Below are positions 35,432 to 46,657 of a DNA stretch of 64,000 bases, in pieces. Under the pieces are notes generated by a model. It saw only the letters and a program-made list of their open reading frames with translations. It was not told the origin of the DNA and did not search any database. The position numbers and the translations under genes are program-made. Position 1 is the stretch's first letter. Each line of letters starts with the position of its first letter. The stretch is from Auriscalpium vulgare (lineage: Eukaryota > Basidiomycota > Agaricomycetes > Russulales > Auriscalpiaceae), in contig JAHBBC010000026.1 of the NCBI GenBank assembly GCA_019915015.1, positions 186,001-250,000 on the forward strand, given 5' to 3'.

Positions 35432-35800
35432 CCGCACTTCGGCGCCATCTTCCACATACGCGTCAAGGTCCTGCGCCCTTTCTCCAACCTGCCGCCGACC
35501 GAAATCATTGCCGCGCTGCCGGCGCGGTTCATCCACCGTACGTATCTCCCAATCACGAATGCCGAGTCGAGGCTGCGACGATGGGTGGGCGCGGATATTT
35601 GTACGTAGGTAGGACGTGTCCAATGACATTTGTTGCGTGTTTCCCCAGTATTCTCGCTTACGCACGGGTGCAATTCTCGGCTTCCGACGTATCTTCTCTT
35701 TCCACAAGGCGTCGAGGACTGTTCTGAACTCGCGCGTGTTGTGCACGCCCACAGGCCAGCTCTTGCTCGGCTGCCGCACGCTCTCCTACTGGATCCCTAG
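35432..35800 (+). pseudogene. C-terminal fragment of an unrecognised gene with one intact intron
   Basis: Directly after a stop, the frame reads HFGAIFHIRVKVLRPFSNLP and continues through a donor at 35601. It then resumes in phase at 35649 (FSLTHGCNSRLPTYLLFPQG...) to a TAG. The composition and clean splice suggest a genuine protein of about 105 residues or the end of a longer one. No start codon is present. Not recognised. Confidence 0.4.
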
Positions 35801-36477
35801 CGTGCATGCGTCTTTGTCATGCCAGGGATGCGCACGCATGCACCTGTCTGCTTCCCAACGAATATGTATACAATGAACGTTATATGCACATGCTCCGAAT
35901 ACAAGTTTGATTGATGCGAGGATCCCAGTACATCCGAGACAGCACCTGAGCGTCGGTAAAGTGCTGCGAGAGCTTACACGAAGAACAGACAGCTAGTGAC
36001 CTGGCAGAGACATGAGCTACGCAGCCGCGCGCACGAAGTCGACCAGACGTCGACGCACCTCGGGATAAAATGCATCCGGCTTGACTGCTCGACGGATCAA
36101 TCAGCCTAAACCGCGTCTGGGTCAGAGACATGCACACAAGCAGCACTCACGTAGAGGAGCTTGGTAAGAATGCATGCTGTGACCTCTGTAAAAATGGCGC
36201 TAGGTTGGGGCCTGCACGTCATCACAGTCTGCTAAAGATGAGGATGAGAAAGAACATGACAATTTAACGACATGCAGCAAGGCGACGCACCGCACCGTGT
36301 ATGGGGGCTTTCTCCGATCGCTGTGCCCGTCGGCTTAATTACGAACGTAGGCTGGGTAGAATGACAGCGCGTCAGCAACAAGCAGCATTAGCATACACGA
36401 ACACGGCGCACCTCAGGCGTGTGCAAGGGAGTAAAACCAACTACACTCCCAAGTAACAGCGCGCACTAGCAGCCTAT

Positions 36478-36670
36478 CCCCAAGCCGGGTCGAGGAAAGG
36501 GCCAGGATGAGGAGTGCTGAGTGCAGGGCGCTGAGATGGTGAGGGCGGTGCGTGGGGGTGTGGGGAGAAAGCGATGTGAGGGCGCAGAGCGAGTGGTGCA
36601 GATTTATATGCGGCGCGGTGTTTGGCTACAGGATGGGTGCCATATAGCAGGTGCGACGCGTTGCCATGAC
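36478..36670 (-). repeat. Promoter/leader repeat copy (minus)
   Basis: On the minus strand: TATATGGC, about 16 bp, AGCCAAACACCGCG, CATATAAA, then a decayed leader containing the complement of gaaagggccaggatgagga. It matches copies at 48928, 55085, 57495 and 61685. No intact reading frame follows. Confidence 0.65.
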
Positions 36671-39394
36671 GCGTCGCCACAGAATTCACGTGGCCAGATA
36701 CGCGCAGCAGATGCAGGGCTCGTCGCGCGAGACTTCCTGCGCGTGCCATCCATCAGCTCGCGCTGGCGATCTAGAGTCATTTGTTGGTGGACGACATATC
36801 CAGTACTACAGATGACGCTGGCTCTCACTCACCCATGCTAGGAATGGTAGGCGCACTGGCTTTGAGCCTTGGGAGCACCATGTCATAATACTCTGTGCTT
36901 CAGGTTCGCTTCACTGACTCGGATACGCTGTAGCGCAATGAGACTCTCAGCTTCAGTAATCGTATACCATATGACTTCATCAAAATAGGCCGCCTACAGA
37001 ATGTCTCTTCTTCGCGCAGAACGCAAGAGAGCGTGGAATGCCGGGGGGAACCTCTGACGACGCGGAATGTAATAAGGGAGTTGCATTGACGTCGGAGCGT
37101 ACAAGAGAATATGGACGTGTTGGTCAGAACGGGTACACGAGAACGGGAAGCGCACAGCAGCGGGTCTAGGCACCCGCCGAGCCCTAGCAGAAAAAGCACC
37201 ACTGCAAGGAATGCAGTGGTGATGCTTGCTTCTGCGCAATTTTGTCAGATCAACGCGCGCACAACAAGAGGCTCGAGAACGTGCGCGATCACTGACTAGT
37301 CCTGACAGTCATTTCTGCCCCTCCATGCCGCCTGCACCGCTCTCTATTATCCCCAACTTTTGCAGCTACGCGCCTGTTCAGCGACCGCATTCCTCGGGCA
37401 TTGCTATTCGACAGTTGAAAGGGTAGGGAGGGTGTCCTGCAGATACGCGACGATGCAGTCAGAGTAGCAAACTATCTTCTGGAAGACATGCGAGTCGCGC
37501 ACCACGAAGTGAAGATTTGAGCGCGTAATGAAATCACTCGTTCGCTGCGCTTGGGTTCGTCCATCTGCGCCACGCCGTGCTCGCTTGGAAGTTGGGTCGT
37601 GAGCCAGCTGCATCCCAGTCCGCCCGCCACGTCTTGAAGGTGGCGAGAGCTTGAATCTTGAAGTCGAGGCCTGTGTGGGCTTCTTCAGATGCGCAAAAAC
37701 TTGAGGTATCGCAGACTGCACCGGGTGGGATAGATGAGATGGGAGGGTGGGCGTGTAGGCGAAGGACGGCGAGATCAAAGCCGTCGCGTCGCGCCGCGCG
37801 CTTGTCTGTCGGCCGGCGGCGGCCGGCAACTGCCGAAGCAGCTTTGGCCGCAGCCATCATCACCTCACCGTGGTCGACACCGCCTGTCCATCCCATCTAC
37901 ACTCTGCAGCTCTACATACAGGTGGCACCAAGTTGCTGAATGGACTGGTCTCAGTGAAGAAGACAAGGAAGCGATTCTGGTTGGGCGGTTGGGCGTGTAG
38001 GCGCGAGTCATAGTCGGCGCGATGGACACCAAAGTGCGTCCCTTGTCTCTCCTCCCAGCGTTATACCTGTGACGCTGTCAGCTCATCTGACATCACGTTC
38101 TCTTTACGCGCAGCGCCTGGAAACTGAGCGGTCCCGGCGATGGGCTTGGTCTCAAAGCGATCGGAGACGTGCCCGACGCTGCTGCCGGAACCCGCTCTTC
38201 TCGTGGCAAGCTACGCCGCCTTTCCGCTGCGACTCTCGACATCTGCAATGCACATGCCACACGGCTGCGCCGCTCTATATCTGGTTGGGGCGAGTTTGCA
38301 GGCGCAGCCGTATGTGCGAGGACGTTGGCTGGCGTGCGTGCGCAGGACAGCGAGAACGGGCCTAAGGTGCATCCCCAGCTCTCTCCAACGCCGACTCATA
38401 CTGATTCGCGGCGCACACGTGGTCTATAATTTGCGGTCTGGGCGTGCCACCTCCGTTGCTGCGACGTTTCAAGAACCAGGCGCGTAACTCCGAGCATGAA
38501 TAATTCCATCGCAGGGCATACAATGTATTGCTCGCAGATCACTAGGGTGCTGGCTTTCTGCGATTACTTTCTGGCGCAAGCCGCGCATGAGGCGCTATGG
38601 CCATCGAATCCGCTTGCACTGTGTCCCGCCGTGCGTGTCGTTGTTCTTTCTTCGGCGCTTCAAATTGTTTGCTCCCTGCATATGTCTTCCGCGCATGTTA
38701 TTTCGTATGTATCATGCAGCCTCCTTCTATCCCCTCGCCTCGCAATCAATGTGTTTTTTGTTTGTTTTGTCATGGTGTGCCGCTTGAATGCGCCGCGATG
38801 TTCTGCATCAAGGCTTTCATGACCACGCCATTGTCAAGGCCGCATGGACACCCCACATTCATCGTCGCCCAAACATCGCATTCAGACGTATAACAGCACA
38901 AAGGGACAGGGCGCCGCACAGTCGTTCAACAAGCTCTAGGCACCGGTACGTCCCGCGTTCCTGCAGACTGCGCCCGTGGATGCTGACAGAGCCTGTCTGA
39001 ATCCGCAGGGTCTACCTCATCGCCCCTCCCATTTCTTCGGTCGTTGCGGGCGGCGCTGCAGCACGCCATTTTGCAGAATGCTCGACCGCTATTCCGAGTA
39101 GATTGGCACGGATACTCGTTCCTCTCCCTGCGGCCTCAGTCTCAAGCTCCACCGCCCAGCCGTCTCTCTCGACATTCAGGCAGTTGACGCCAAACGACGA
39201 CGGTAGCGCGCCGCCGTATTCGAAGCCTGCTGCCCTTTACAAGGCTCAGCGCACCGCTTCCGCGGCGTCAATCGCAGGGATGCCGCAGCGGGGCAAGGCT
39301 GCGCGCGGTTTACGAGAGCTGTCCTTGGGCTTTTAGATCCCGTTCACGCATTTCTCATCATTTATTTGATTGACAGACCCCGTATGAGTCATAC

Positions 39395-41243
39395 TTAGTA
39401 CGCCGAAACGTACACCTGCACCTCGCGCCGCGACAGGAAGTCACGGACATACCCAGGTACCACGCCCTCCAGCAGACACAACTTGGTCATCTCCCCCTTA
39501 GGTTTGCCGCGTATACGGAGCATCTCCCTAACTAGACAGGCCGGCGGAACAGTCGAGTCGCCCATGCTGGGATGCAGGCGGTCGTTGCTGTACGTGTTGA
39601 GCTGCATCTTCCTGAAGTTGACTGAATGCAAAAATAGAGTGGTGAGCTTGTCCAGCGGAATATTCCGCCCTGGACTGTCCACGCTGCGCACACTCCCACC
39701 CGCAGGCGTCGACTCGGATAGGGCGACGCAGAGCGCGAGGGCGGAGAAGCTCGACGCGTGCAGCGTGCGCACATTCGGTGCCCTCTTCATCACATCCGCC
39801 CAGCCGGGTCCGCGGCGCACGAGCCAGTCGCACATATCCAGCTTTTCCAGATGCTCGGAAGCAAATGTATACACTGCGGACCACGGCGCTTGCAGCCGCC
39901 GCCAGATGCTCTTCTCCCAAGGCGTCACGCCTGTGAGTATGTTGGAGCCTGAGGGAAGCGCCGCCAGATGGATGGTGAGTTGACCGAGGGGCGCATTGAG
40001 CGCGCCAGCACGTATCTCCATAATGTCCCAAGCCCGCATGCTCCCATAGTACGGACGAATGACAAGCTTGCTTATCAGCGGTGCTGTTGTTATGCCGTCC
40101 TGCGCAGGGAGAGAGGGTACTGAGCGTATGTGGCGAAAGAGACTGGCGATGTCATCGGTGTTCTCCCTTTTGCGATAAAGGTGAAATACGGCTGTGGCGG
40201 TGGAAGGAATCCGGATGTGTTTTAGAAGGAAAAATGCTGCTTCTATCGTGGTATGCAAGCAGAGGTGCTCGAGAGCCGACAATCTTGCTGTGGTGTTCCG
40301 GATGTCACCGCGAAGATCCGAGTGGCGGAAGAAGGCACCGCGCAGGTCCAGCTGCGTCAGGTTCTGAAACTTCTGCAAGGTGGTGACAACCTCCATTGTA
40401 GATGGCTTCTGTGATACGACCGGTGAAGCCGTCGCCTCTGCGGTCGCGTCGAGATTGATCGTGAGTGTCGTGAGGTTCTGCATGAATGCGGATGTCCATG
40501 CGATACCAGCTGCCAAAGGAGCCCGTACGATCAGGTGCCGCAAATATGGAGTGACTTTCCTGAAGAGATCAGCATAGAATTGCTGCTGGTCTGGACGGTC
40601 GCACCGCGAAGACAATGAAAGCCGGCGCGTTCGTGGGAGGTTATCCAATAAAGGCTGGCGAGGCAATTCTTCTCCTGTACTCTCCGTCATGGCAGGTAAG
40701 ACGGAGGAAGAGAGTGGCGTGGAGCGCGCGATCATCGTCTTGAACCACCAGTCTCCGAACCGATCTGTAACGTTCGCCCAGAGACCAGGGCACGCGAGCG
40801 CAATGTTCCTCCACCTCTGGCGCACATGCGTCACAGCAATCCAGCTCCTGTCAAATGAAGATTCGTGGTAGGTGTCTTCCGCTAGATATGCGAATATGTG
40901 GATGAGGATCTCCGGAGGAAGGCGCGAGACAGGTAGACCGGAATTGATTTTGCTCTCCTCCTTCCGTGTATCTTCGCTTGTGACCGGGCCAGTGAGTTCC
41001 AGCGCTTGCTCTTTTTGAAGTTGAAGCGCCAACAACACATCCTTGAGATAACGCATGCGCTCATAGTCGTCCCCGAAGGTAGCGGGGTTCGTTGAGGAAC
41101 TTTCGCGCTCTGCCTGTATCCTCTGCCCTATCTCTGCTAGTTCCCGCTCGGCGGCACGCTCCAAGGATTCACTAGAGAAGGATGCGTTAGCTCTAGATCA
41201 TGCAGATATGAGATAGAACGCACATGTCCGAGACAGTGGGCAT
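39395..41243 (-). CDS. F-box protein, 598 aa
   Basis: Exon 1 (41243-41224) encodes MPTVSD and splices through a 52-nt intron to exon 2 (41171-39395) without a stop. Residues 8-75 form a charged coiled coil; the F-box follows at about 85-140 (LPVSRLPPEILIHIFAYLAED, SWIAVTHVRQRWRNIALACPG), and then a long leucine-rich region. It is a close paralogue of the plus-strand gene at 43606: same tiny first exon, same intron phase, and matching blocks such as LRHLIV and IRNTTA. The two diverge from a shared 2.4-kb spacer. A TATAAG box lies about 70 bp upstream. Expected role is SCF substrate recognition; substrate unknown. Confidence 0.85.
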
Positions 41244-41880
41244 AGTCTTCCGTCGAATCCCGGTGCTGGTGGGGGAATGCGCGATGAGAGTGTGCTCAAC
41301 GACGCTTATATGTGGTAGAAAACAAGGCAATCAGGAGGCCCACGATGATGGGAACGAGTACAACATGCTAGGGCCACGAAATCAAGTTTATTATAACTGA
41401 TGGGTGGCCCGAGCGCAGCAGGTGACGTCATGTTCTAGTACAATAGATTTCAGAACGTCGCAGGGCACTGAAGGCAGTATACTTTCAGTCGATGCACGCT
41501 GATAACCTGACCAGAGAAGCTCTTCCGCGCATACATGTATGCAGCCCCGCATAGTGGAAATGGGATGGGAAAGTCGACGTTGACGTCTGTAACTTACGGT
41601 GATGGCGTAGGCTGAGCTGCGGCGGCAGTTGCCGGCCGCCTCGGGCGCCACGCCGGACGGCTTTCATCTCGACCTCCGTGACGCGGCCGCACTGCCAGGC
41701 GACCTGAGTCTCCTCTTCAGTTCAACTTGGCCTCACTTTCTGCCTCTGCCTATTGCCCCGCTTCTCCTTCCCTATCTCTGGGCCCCCGCTCTTCCGTTAT
41801 CAAAGCCCAACGTGCGCATCAATACGGTGCGTTTCCCACATTCAAATACTACAAGCGCTTTACGCCTCGTGTTCCCCAGC

Positions 41881-42720
41881 ATGATCCCTCTCCCGCACGA
41901 TATCTCCACGTCGAGACCATCGACTGGGTGTACCGCAACTCGCAGCATGCAAGCATATTCCACCGGACACTTTAAACGTGCTCCCTCGTCTGCAAATCCT
42001 CGACAGGCCCATCGCAGCGGCTCCTCTTACGCCGCACTCTGTTTGTTAATCCCATTCAAAGCCGCAATCGACTACTCACTATTCTGCAAGAAAACGCTCT
42101 TATAGGACTTACATCCGGTCAACGACTTACGTGTTCCACCCCAGTTTCGAGATGAACTCATACTTCTTCACCCTGCTCTCGCTCTGTTCAAGCATTCCGA
42201 ACCTCTTCCTCTTCCCATACCTCACGCTATCCGAGAACCGCCGCCTGTTGGAGCAGATTGGAGTTCTGGCCATGCGTATCACCAACCTCAAATCATTGGC
42301 GGCCCGGGCACGGTTTCCGGGTTTGCCAGCCTCTGGCCCGGCCTGCAGTGTCTCGTGCTAGTGATATCGGAATGTTGCCCCACCACAATGGATTCATCGA
42401 CCGTGCCGCTCTTGACACCGCTCAGCCTGAAGCTCGATTTCTGCAGCGATGGAGGACACCCTGTTGACGATGGTGAGCACCAATGTGTCCGCGCTGCGCG
42501 AGCTCGACGTGATTGGCAGCGTGTGTGTTCAGCAACCTCACGGCGCTGGTCCTCGACAGCGCGCTGCCTCTGCAGATCGTCCTCGACCGCTGCACCAGCT
42601 TGAGGATACTCGTGTTCCCTCTGTGCTCCTTCCACCGCCGTATCCGGCTTCCACCTCACCGACGAGGACGGTATTGCTACGCTCTTCCGCAACATACGCG
42701 GGGGCCTATTGCAAGGCGCC
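41881..42720 (+). pseudogene. F-box pseudogene between the divergent F-box pair
   Basis: Pieces of the 27600/59332 type appear in order but in different frames: MIPLPHDI, then VETIDWVYRNSQHAS, an in-frame TAA after HRTL, CSLVCKS, QRLLLRRT, LLSLCSSIPNLFL, and later ALRELDV, NLTALVLDSALP and CTSLRILVFP. At least one stop and several frameshifts disable it. It therefore belongs to a different F-box subgroup from the two genes that flank it. Confidence 0.75.
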
Positions 42721-43605
42721 ACAAATGTGACGATGGCGTCAAGAGCATCAAGATGGCGGCTGGAAGTCAGGTGGCCGACGCACCACTATGTGACCGTACT
42801 GAAACCACGCGACCGCCGCGCCTTGTGGCGAGCTCTGGAATCTTGAGCTCAACGACTGCGCGGGCCTCCTTCTAGGCGCGAGAAGAATATTGGATCCACA
42901 GGGCAACAGAATGGAATAGCGTGGAGGCAGAGGATGTCGAGGTGAAAGTCGTCCGCGCGCTCCTTCAATGGCGGCGACGGCGGCCGGCAAACGCCGAAGT
43001 GGCACTCCCTCAATTTCATCGGCCTGTTCATCCCATTTTCACTATGCACCAATCTATACATCGAGGGGATGCGCTGAAGGGCCTTGAAGACTTGGTTACC
43101 AGGGTGCTTTGACTACTTTCTGGCACAATGAGGCTCTCCTGTGGGTCCCAATCGTCCGGTGCTTCGAATTGTTTGTCTTTTGCCCCTATCGTGAAGAACA
43201 CGCCCGCTGCGCGTGCTCTCATGCATGGAGGCTTGCATGCGCGTCCTTATTATTTGTCTTGCACGAGGATGAACGTTCGCTGCTTGACCGTTATGATGCC
43301 ATTGTGCTGTGTGCTCCGCGACGTTCCGCACGTATATCAAAGGGATTTTCTGGAGGAAAATGATGGCTTTCGTCGTCGGAGAATGTCTTATCCGCTGGGC
43401 TAGGTCCGGCTTCGCAGGATGATCCTTCTTTATGTTTCTCTGTGCCTCGCAACCATTACAATGAACTTGACTTCATGGCCCTAGCGTGTTGTACTCGTGC
43501 CCGTCGCTGTGTGGCTATTGATTCCCTTGTTCTATTGCGCATATAAGCATCGGCCAGCGCACTCTCATCTTGGACTCTCCTGTCAGCATTGAAATCTCAC
43601 AGACG

Positions 43606-45520
43606 ATGCCCACTGTCGACAAGTGCGTTATACCTCATGTCTGCATGATGTCAAGCTAACGCAGCGTTATGCAGTGATTTCTGGGCGCGCGCCACAGAGC
43701 AGCGAGTAGCAGAGATTTCACGGGACATACAGGCAGAGCGCGACAGCTCCCCGCCGGAAACCGCAGACTTCAAGGACGAATTGGCGCGCATGTATCACCT
43801 CAAGGCTGCGCTGTTGGCGCTTGAACTTCGAGAGGAGCATGAACTGGAACTGGCTCGACGGGCGATACGCAAACGTCTGAAGAAGGAGGAGCGCAAAATA
43901 GAGGCTCGGATCGCCGAGCTCCGTAACTCCTGCCTACCTGTCTCGCGCCTTCCTGTGGAGATCCTCACCCACATATTCGCATACCGCTCCGACCTCGACG
44001 ACTGTAATCGTCCTGTGCCCTTGAACAGGAGCTGGATTGCTGCGACGCATGTATGCCGGCGCTGGAGGAGGATTGCGCTGGAGTGCCCTAGTCTCTGGAC
44101 GACCGCTACGGATCAATACGGAGTCTCTTGGCTGGAGACTATGATCGCGCGCTCGGGGACCATGCCACTTTCCGTGTTTGTATTACCTGGGAGCTGTACA
44201 AGAGAAGAAAGGCTTATCCAGCCCTTGTTCGACAGCCTTCCAAGACTGCGCCGACTCTCATTTCCTTCGCCGTGCTACTGTCCGGACCAGGTGCAATTAT
44301 ACGCTGAGTTCTTCAGAAGACACGCTCCGTCTTTGCGGCACCTGGTCGTAAGCGCTCCAATTGGCATCCCATGGACACTCGCGTTCATGCAGAACCTCGC
44401 CACACTTGTCGTCGACTACAATGATGACTGGGCCGAAGCGCTCCCCAGCATAGCCGAAGCAACGAATTGGAACGGATCAGAGATGCCCTCTACAATGGAA
44501 GTTGTCACCATCCTACAGCAAATGAAGAATCTGACGCAGCTTACTCTGTGCGGCGTCTTCTTCAACAACTCGGATCCCCACGGCGACATCCGGAACACCA
44601 CAGCAAGCTTGTTGGCCCTCGAGCGCCTCTGCTTGCATACCACTATTGAGGCAGCATCCGTCCTTCTGCAACACATCAGAATCCCTTCCACCGCCACCGC
44701 TATATTTTTCCTGTACTACACAGAGGAGGCTACCGATGAAGTCGAAGATCTCTTCCACGACATACACTCGTCAATCTCGCTCCCTGCACAAGACGGCACA
44801 ACAGTGCCACTGATCAGCAAGCTCGAGATTGGTCCGCTGTGGAGCAAGTTTAACGACATCGTGGAGATACGTGCTGGTGCCGCCGACACACCCATCAGCC
44901 AAGTCACCATTTATCTGGCGACGTGCACCACGGGCAGGCGTACGTGTACGCCATGGCACTGGAGCATCTGGCGGGCGCTGCAAGTGCCTTGGGCCGCCGT
45001 ATCCGCCTTCGCTTCTGAGCGTCTGGAGGAGCTGGCGATGTGCGACTGGCTGGTGCGCGGCAGGCCCGGCTGGGCGGCCGTGCTGGAGAAGGCGCCGAAT
45101 CTGCGGAGGCTACACGCGTCGAATTTCTCCGCCGTCGCGCTCTGTGTCGCGCTCTCAACGCCTGCGCGTGTGCTTGCGGACGAGCAAGAGAAGGAGTATC
45201 CGCTACCGGAGCTTGCGGAGTTGGGTCTGCTGTTCGTCGATTTCGGGAGGACCAAGTGGGCATGCGGCAGGTGCACATGCGTCGACGACTCACTGCATCC
45301 CGGCAGACACAGCTTGACTGGCGCACCGGCGGAGCTGCTTTTGAAGGTGGTGAAAGCACGTCGAAGGAGTTATGGTGCGGGGCTCACACAGTTGGATCTG
45401 ACGCAGAGCTTGGTCCCAAAGAATGTCGCTAAGAGGTTACGGGTCCACGTGGAAGAGGTGAAGGTTCCCGAGCAGCTGAATGAAGTACGATTCATACGAG
45501 GTCGTAACTTACATGATTAA
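43606..45520 (+). CDS. F-box protein, 620 aa
   Basis: Exon 1 (43606-43622, MPTVDN) joins through a 52-nt intron to exon 2 (43675-45520). A long charged helix (residues about 8-90, rich in Glu/Arg/Lys/Leu) precedes the F-box at about 94-140 (LPVSRLPVEILTHIFAYRSD, SWIAATHVCRRWRRIALECPS). The remainder is leucine-rich. It is paralogous to the minus-strand gene at 39395. Upstream, gcgcatataagcatcgg at about 43540 is a good TATA region. Likely an SCF ubiquitin-ligase adaptor. Confidence 0.85.
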
Positions 45521-46657
45521 GTTAGGGTGTGGTATGCGCAAACTTGATTCAATGCGGGGCGTGTTGGTGAGGCTATGGGCCATACTTCGACATGGCGCTT
45601 GATTGCCGTGGATTTCTGGTCAGTACATAATGCGTTCCCGGGCTTGAGAGTCGATGAGCTGGCAATGCCAGTGTACAATTGCGGGAAAACCCGCCTCAGT
45701 ATCTTCCCAAACCACTTTGCTTGGGGACTCCCAGCCACGGAGAGAGGATGAATCGAACAGAGAGCATCATAGCATTGGTGGCAGCACTAGGTCGCGCGAG
45801 CGGTTGTCCGGACAGCCCTGAGCGCTTGATGCTCGCAGTCGAGGACCGCGCCCAGGTCTCCTTAAATAGAGTCATACCACAGATCTCTCAAGTCGAGAAG
45901 AGAGAGGGACGCGTTTGCTTTGCTATGCCGGTAGTCGAGGTTTGCACGGTGCGCGAAATCCTCAAACCGAACCGCGCCGGCAATCGCCGAACCGCCTTGC
46001 TCAGCCAGCTCACCGTCGATTTCGCAAAGTCTCGCTTTCTACACGCCTCACCTGGGATCACCTCTCGAATAGCACGCTGTACGTCTTCTGCTCTCCCACT
46101 AGGAGCATGAATCGGTGTGGCCATCGAGATCGCAGGCCTCAGGACCCAGGTGTCCTGGTCACACTCTCGCTTCAGTGTGAATCTGATCTGAGGGTGAGCG
46201 TTGTCAAATAGCCGTTACATTCGCATTAGAATAACGCATCCTGCAGCTCCACAAGGCTAACCGGTGCTGATAGGCTCATACGGGCCGCACTATCCTACCC
46301 GCTCCTCGCGCGCTGCGCGACACCGCCCCCGACTCTCTCCGCATACGGCTCGTCGTCCTCTATCGTTGTACCACTTGCTGCAGCGCCCTGACGACCTGGA
46401 CACGAGATGTAAGCCATTTGCGCGAGCCTGGAGGCCGCAGGGCCGAGCCCGTCGGGAGCCCGGGGCGACTTTGTCTCCAGAACAAGGCACAATGGCCGAC
46501 CCACGGATGGCGTCAACGTTGACCAAACAGTAGAACAACAACACCCATCTTCCGTAGCAAAAACACGTGGCGGATTTTGCTCTCGCAGTGGCACCCTTAT
46601 CCCGGTCCACTTATTGTCCTCGCTTTTGGTACGCCACACCACCTTCTTCCTCCCATC
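45521..46657. other. Spacer with one weak candidate frame
   Basis: A plus-strand frame from ATG 45748 to 46110 (120 codons, starting MNRTESIIALVAALGRASGC) has a reasonable composition but no known domain, and an overlapping minus-strand frame at 45888-46124 is equally long. I cannot choose between them, and neither may be real. Nothing else is visible. Confidence 0.3.

Larger units (their letters stand above)
33356..39394. other. Long gene-poor interval with short fragments and repeats
   Basis: Apart from the fragments listed separately, no gene is supportable. The segments 37730-38720 and 42930-43200 share diverged sequence (cggcggccggcaa, gcttcaaattgtttg), showing a repeat beside both members of the F-box pair. 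Segment 39010-39335 has an open frame (ending GLRELSLGF) with weak DNA similarity to 53940-54060 but no recognised domain. Confidence 0.4.
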
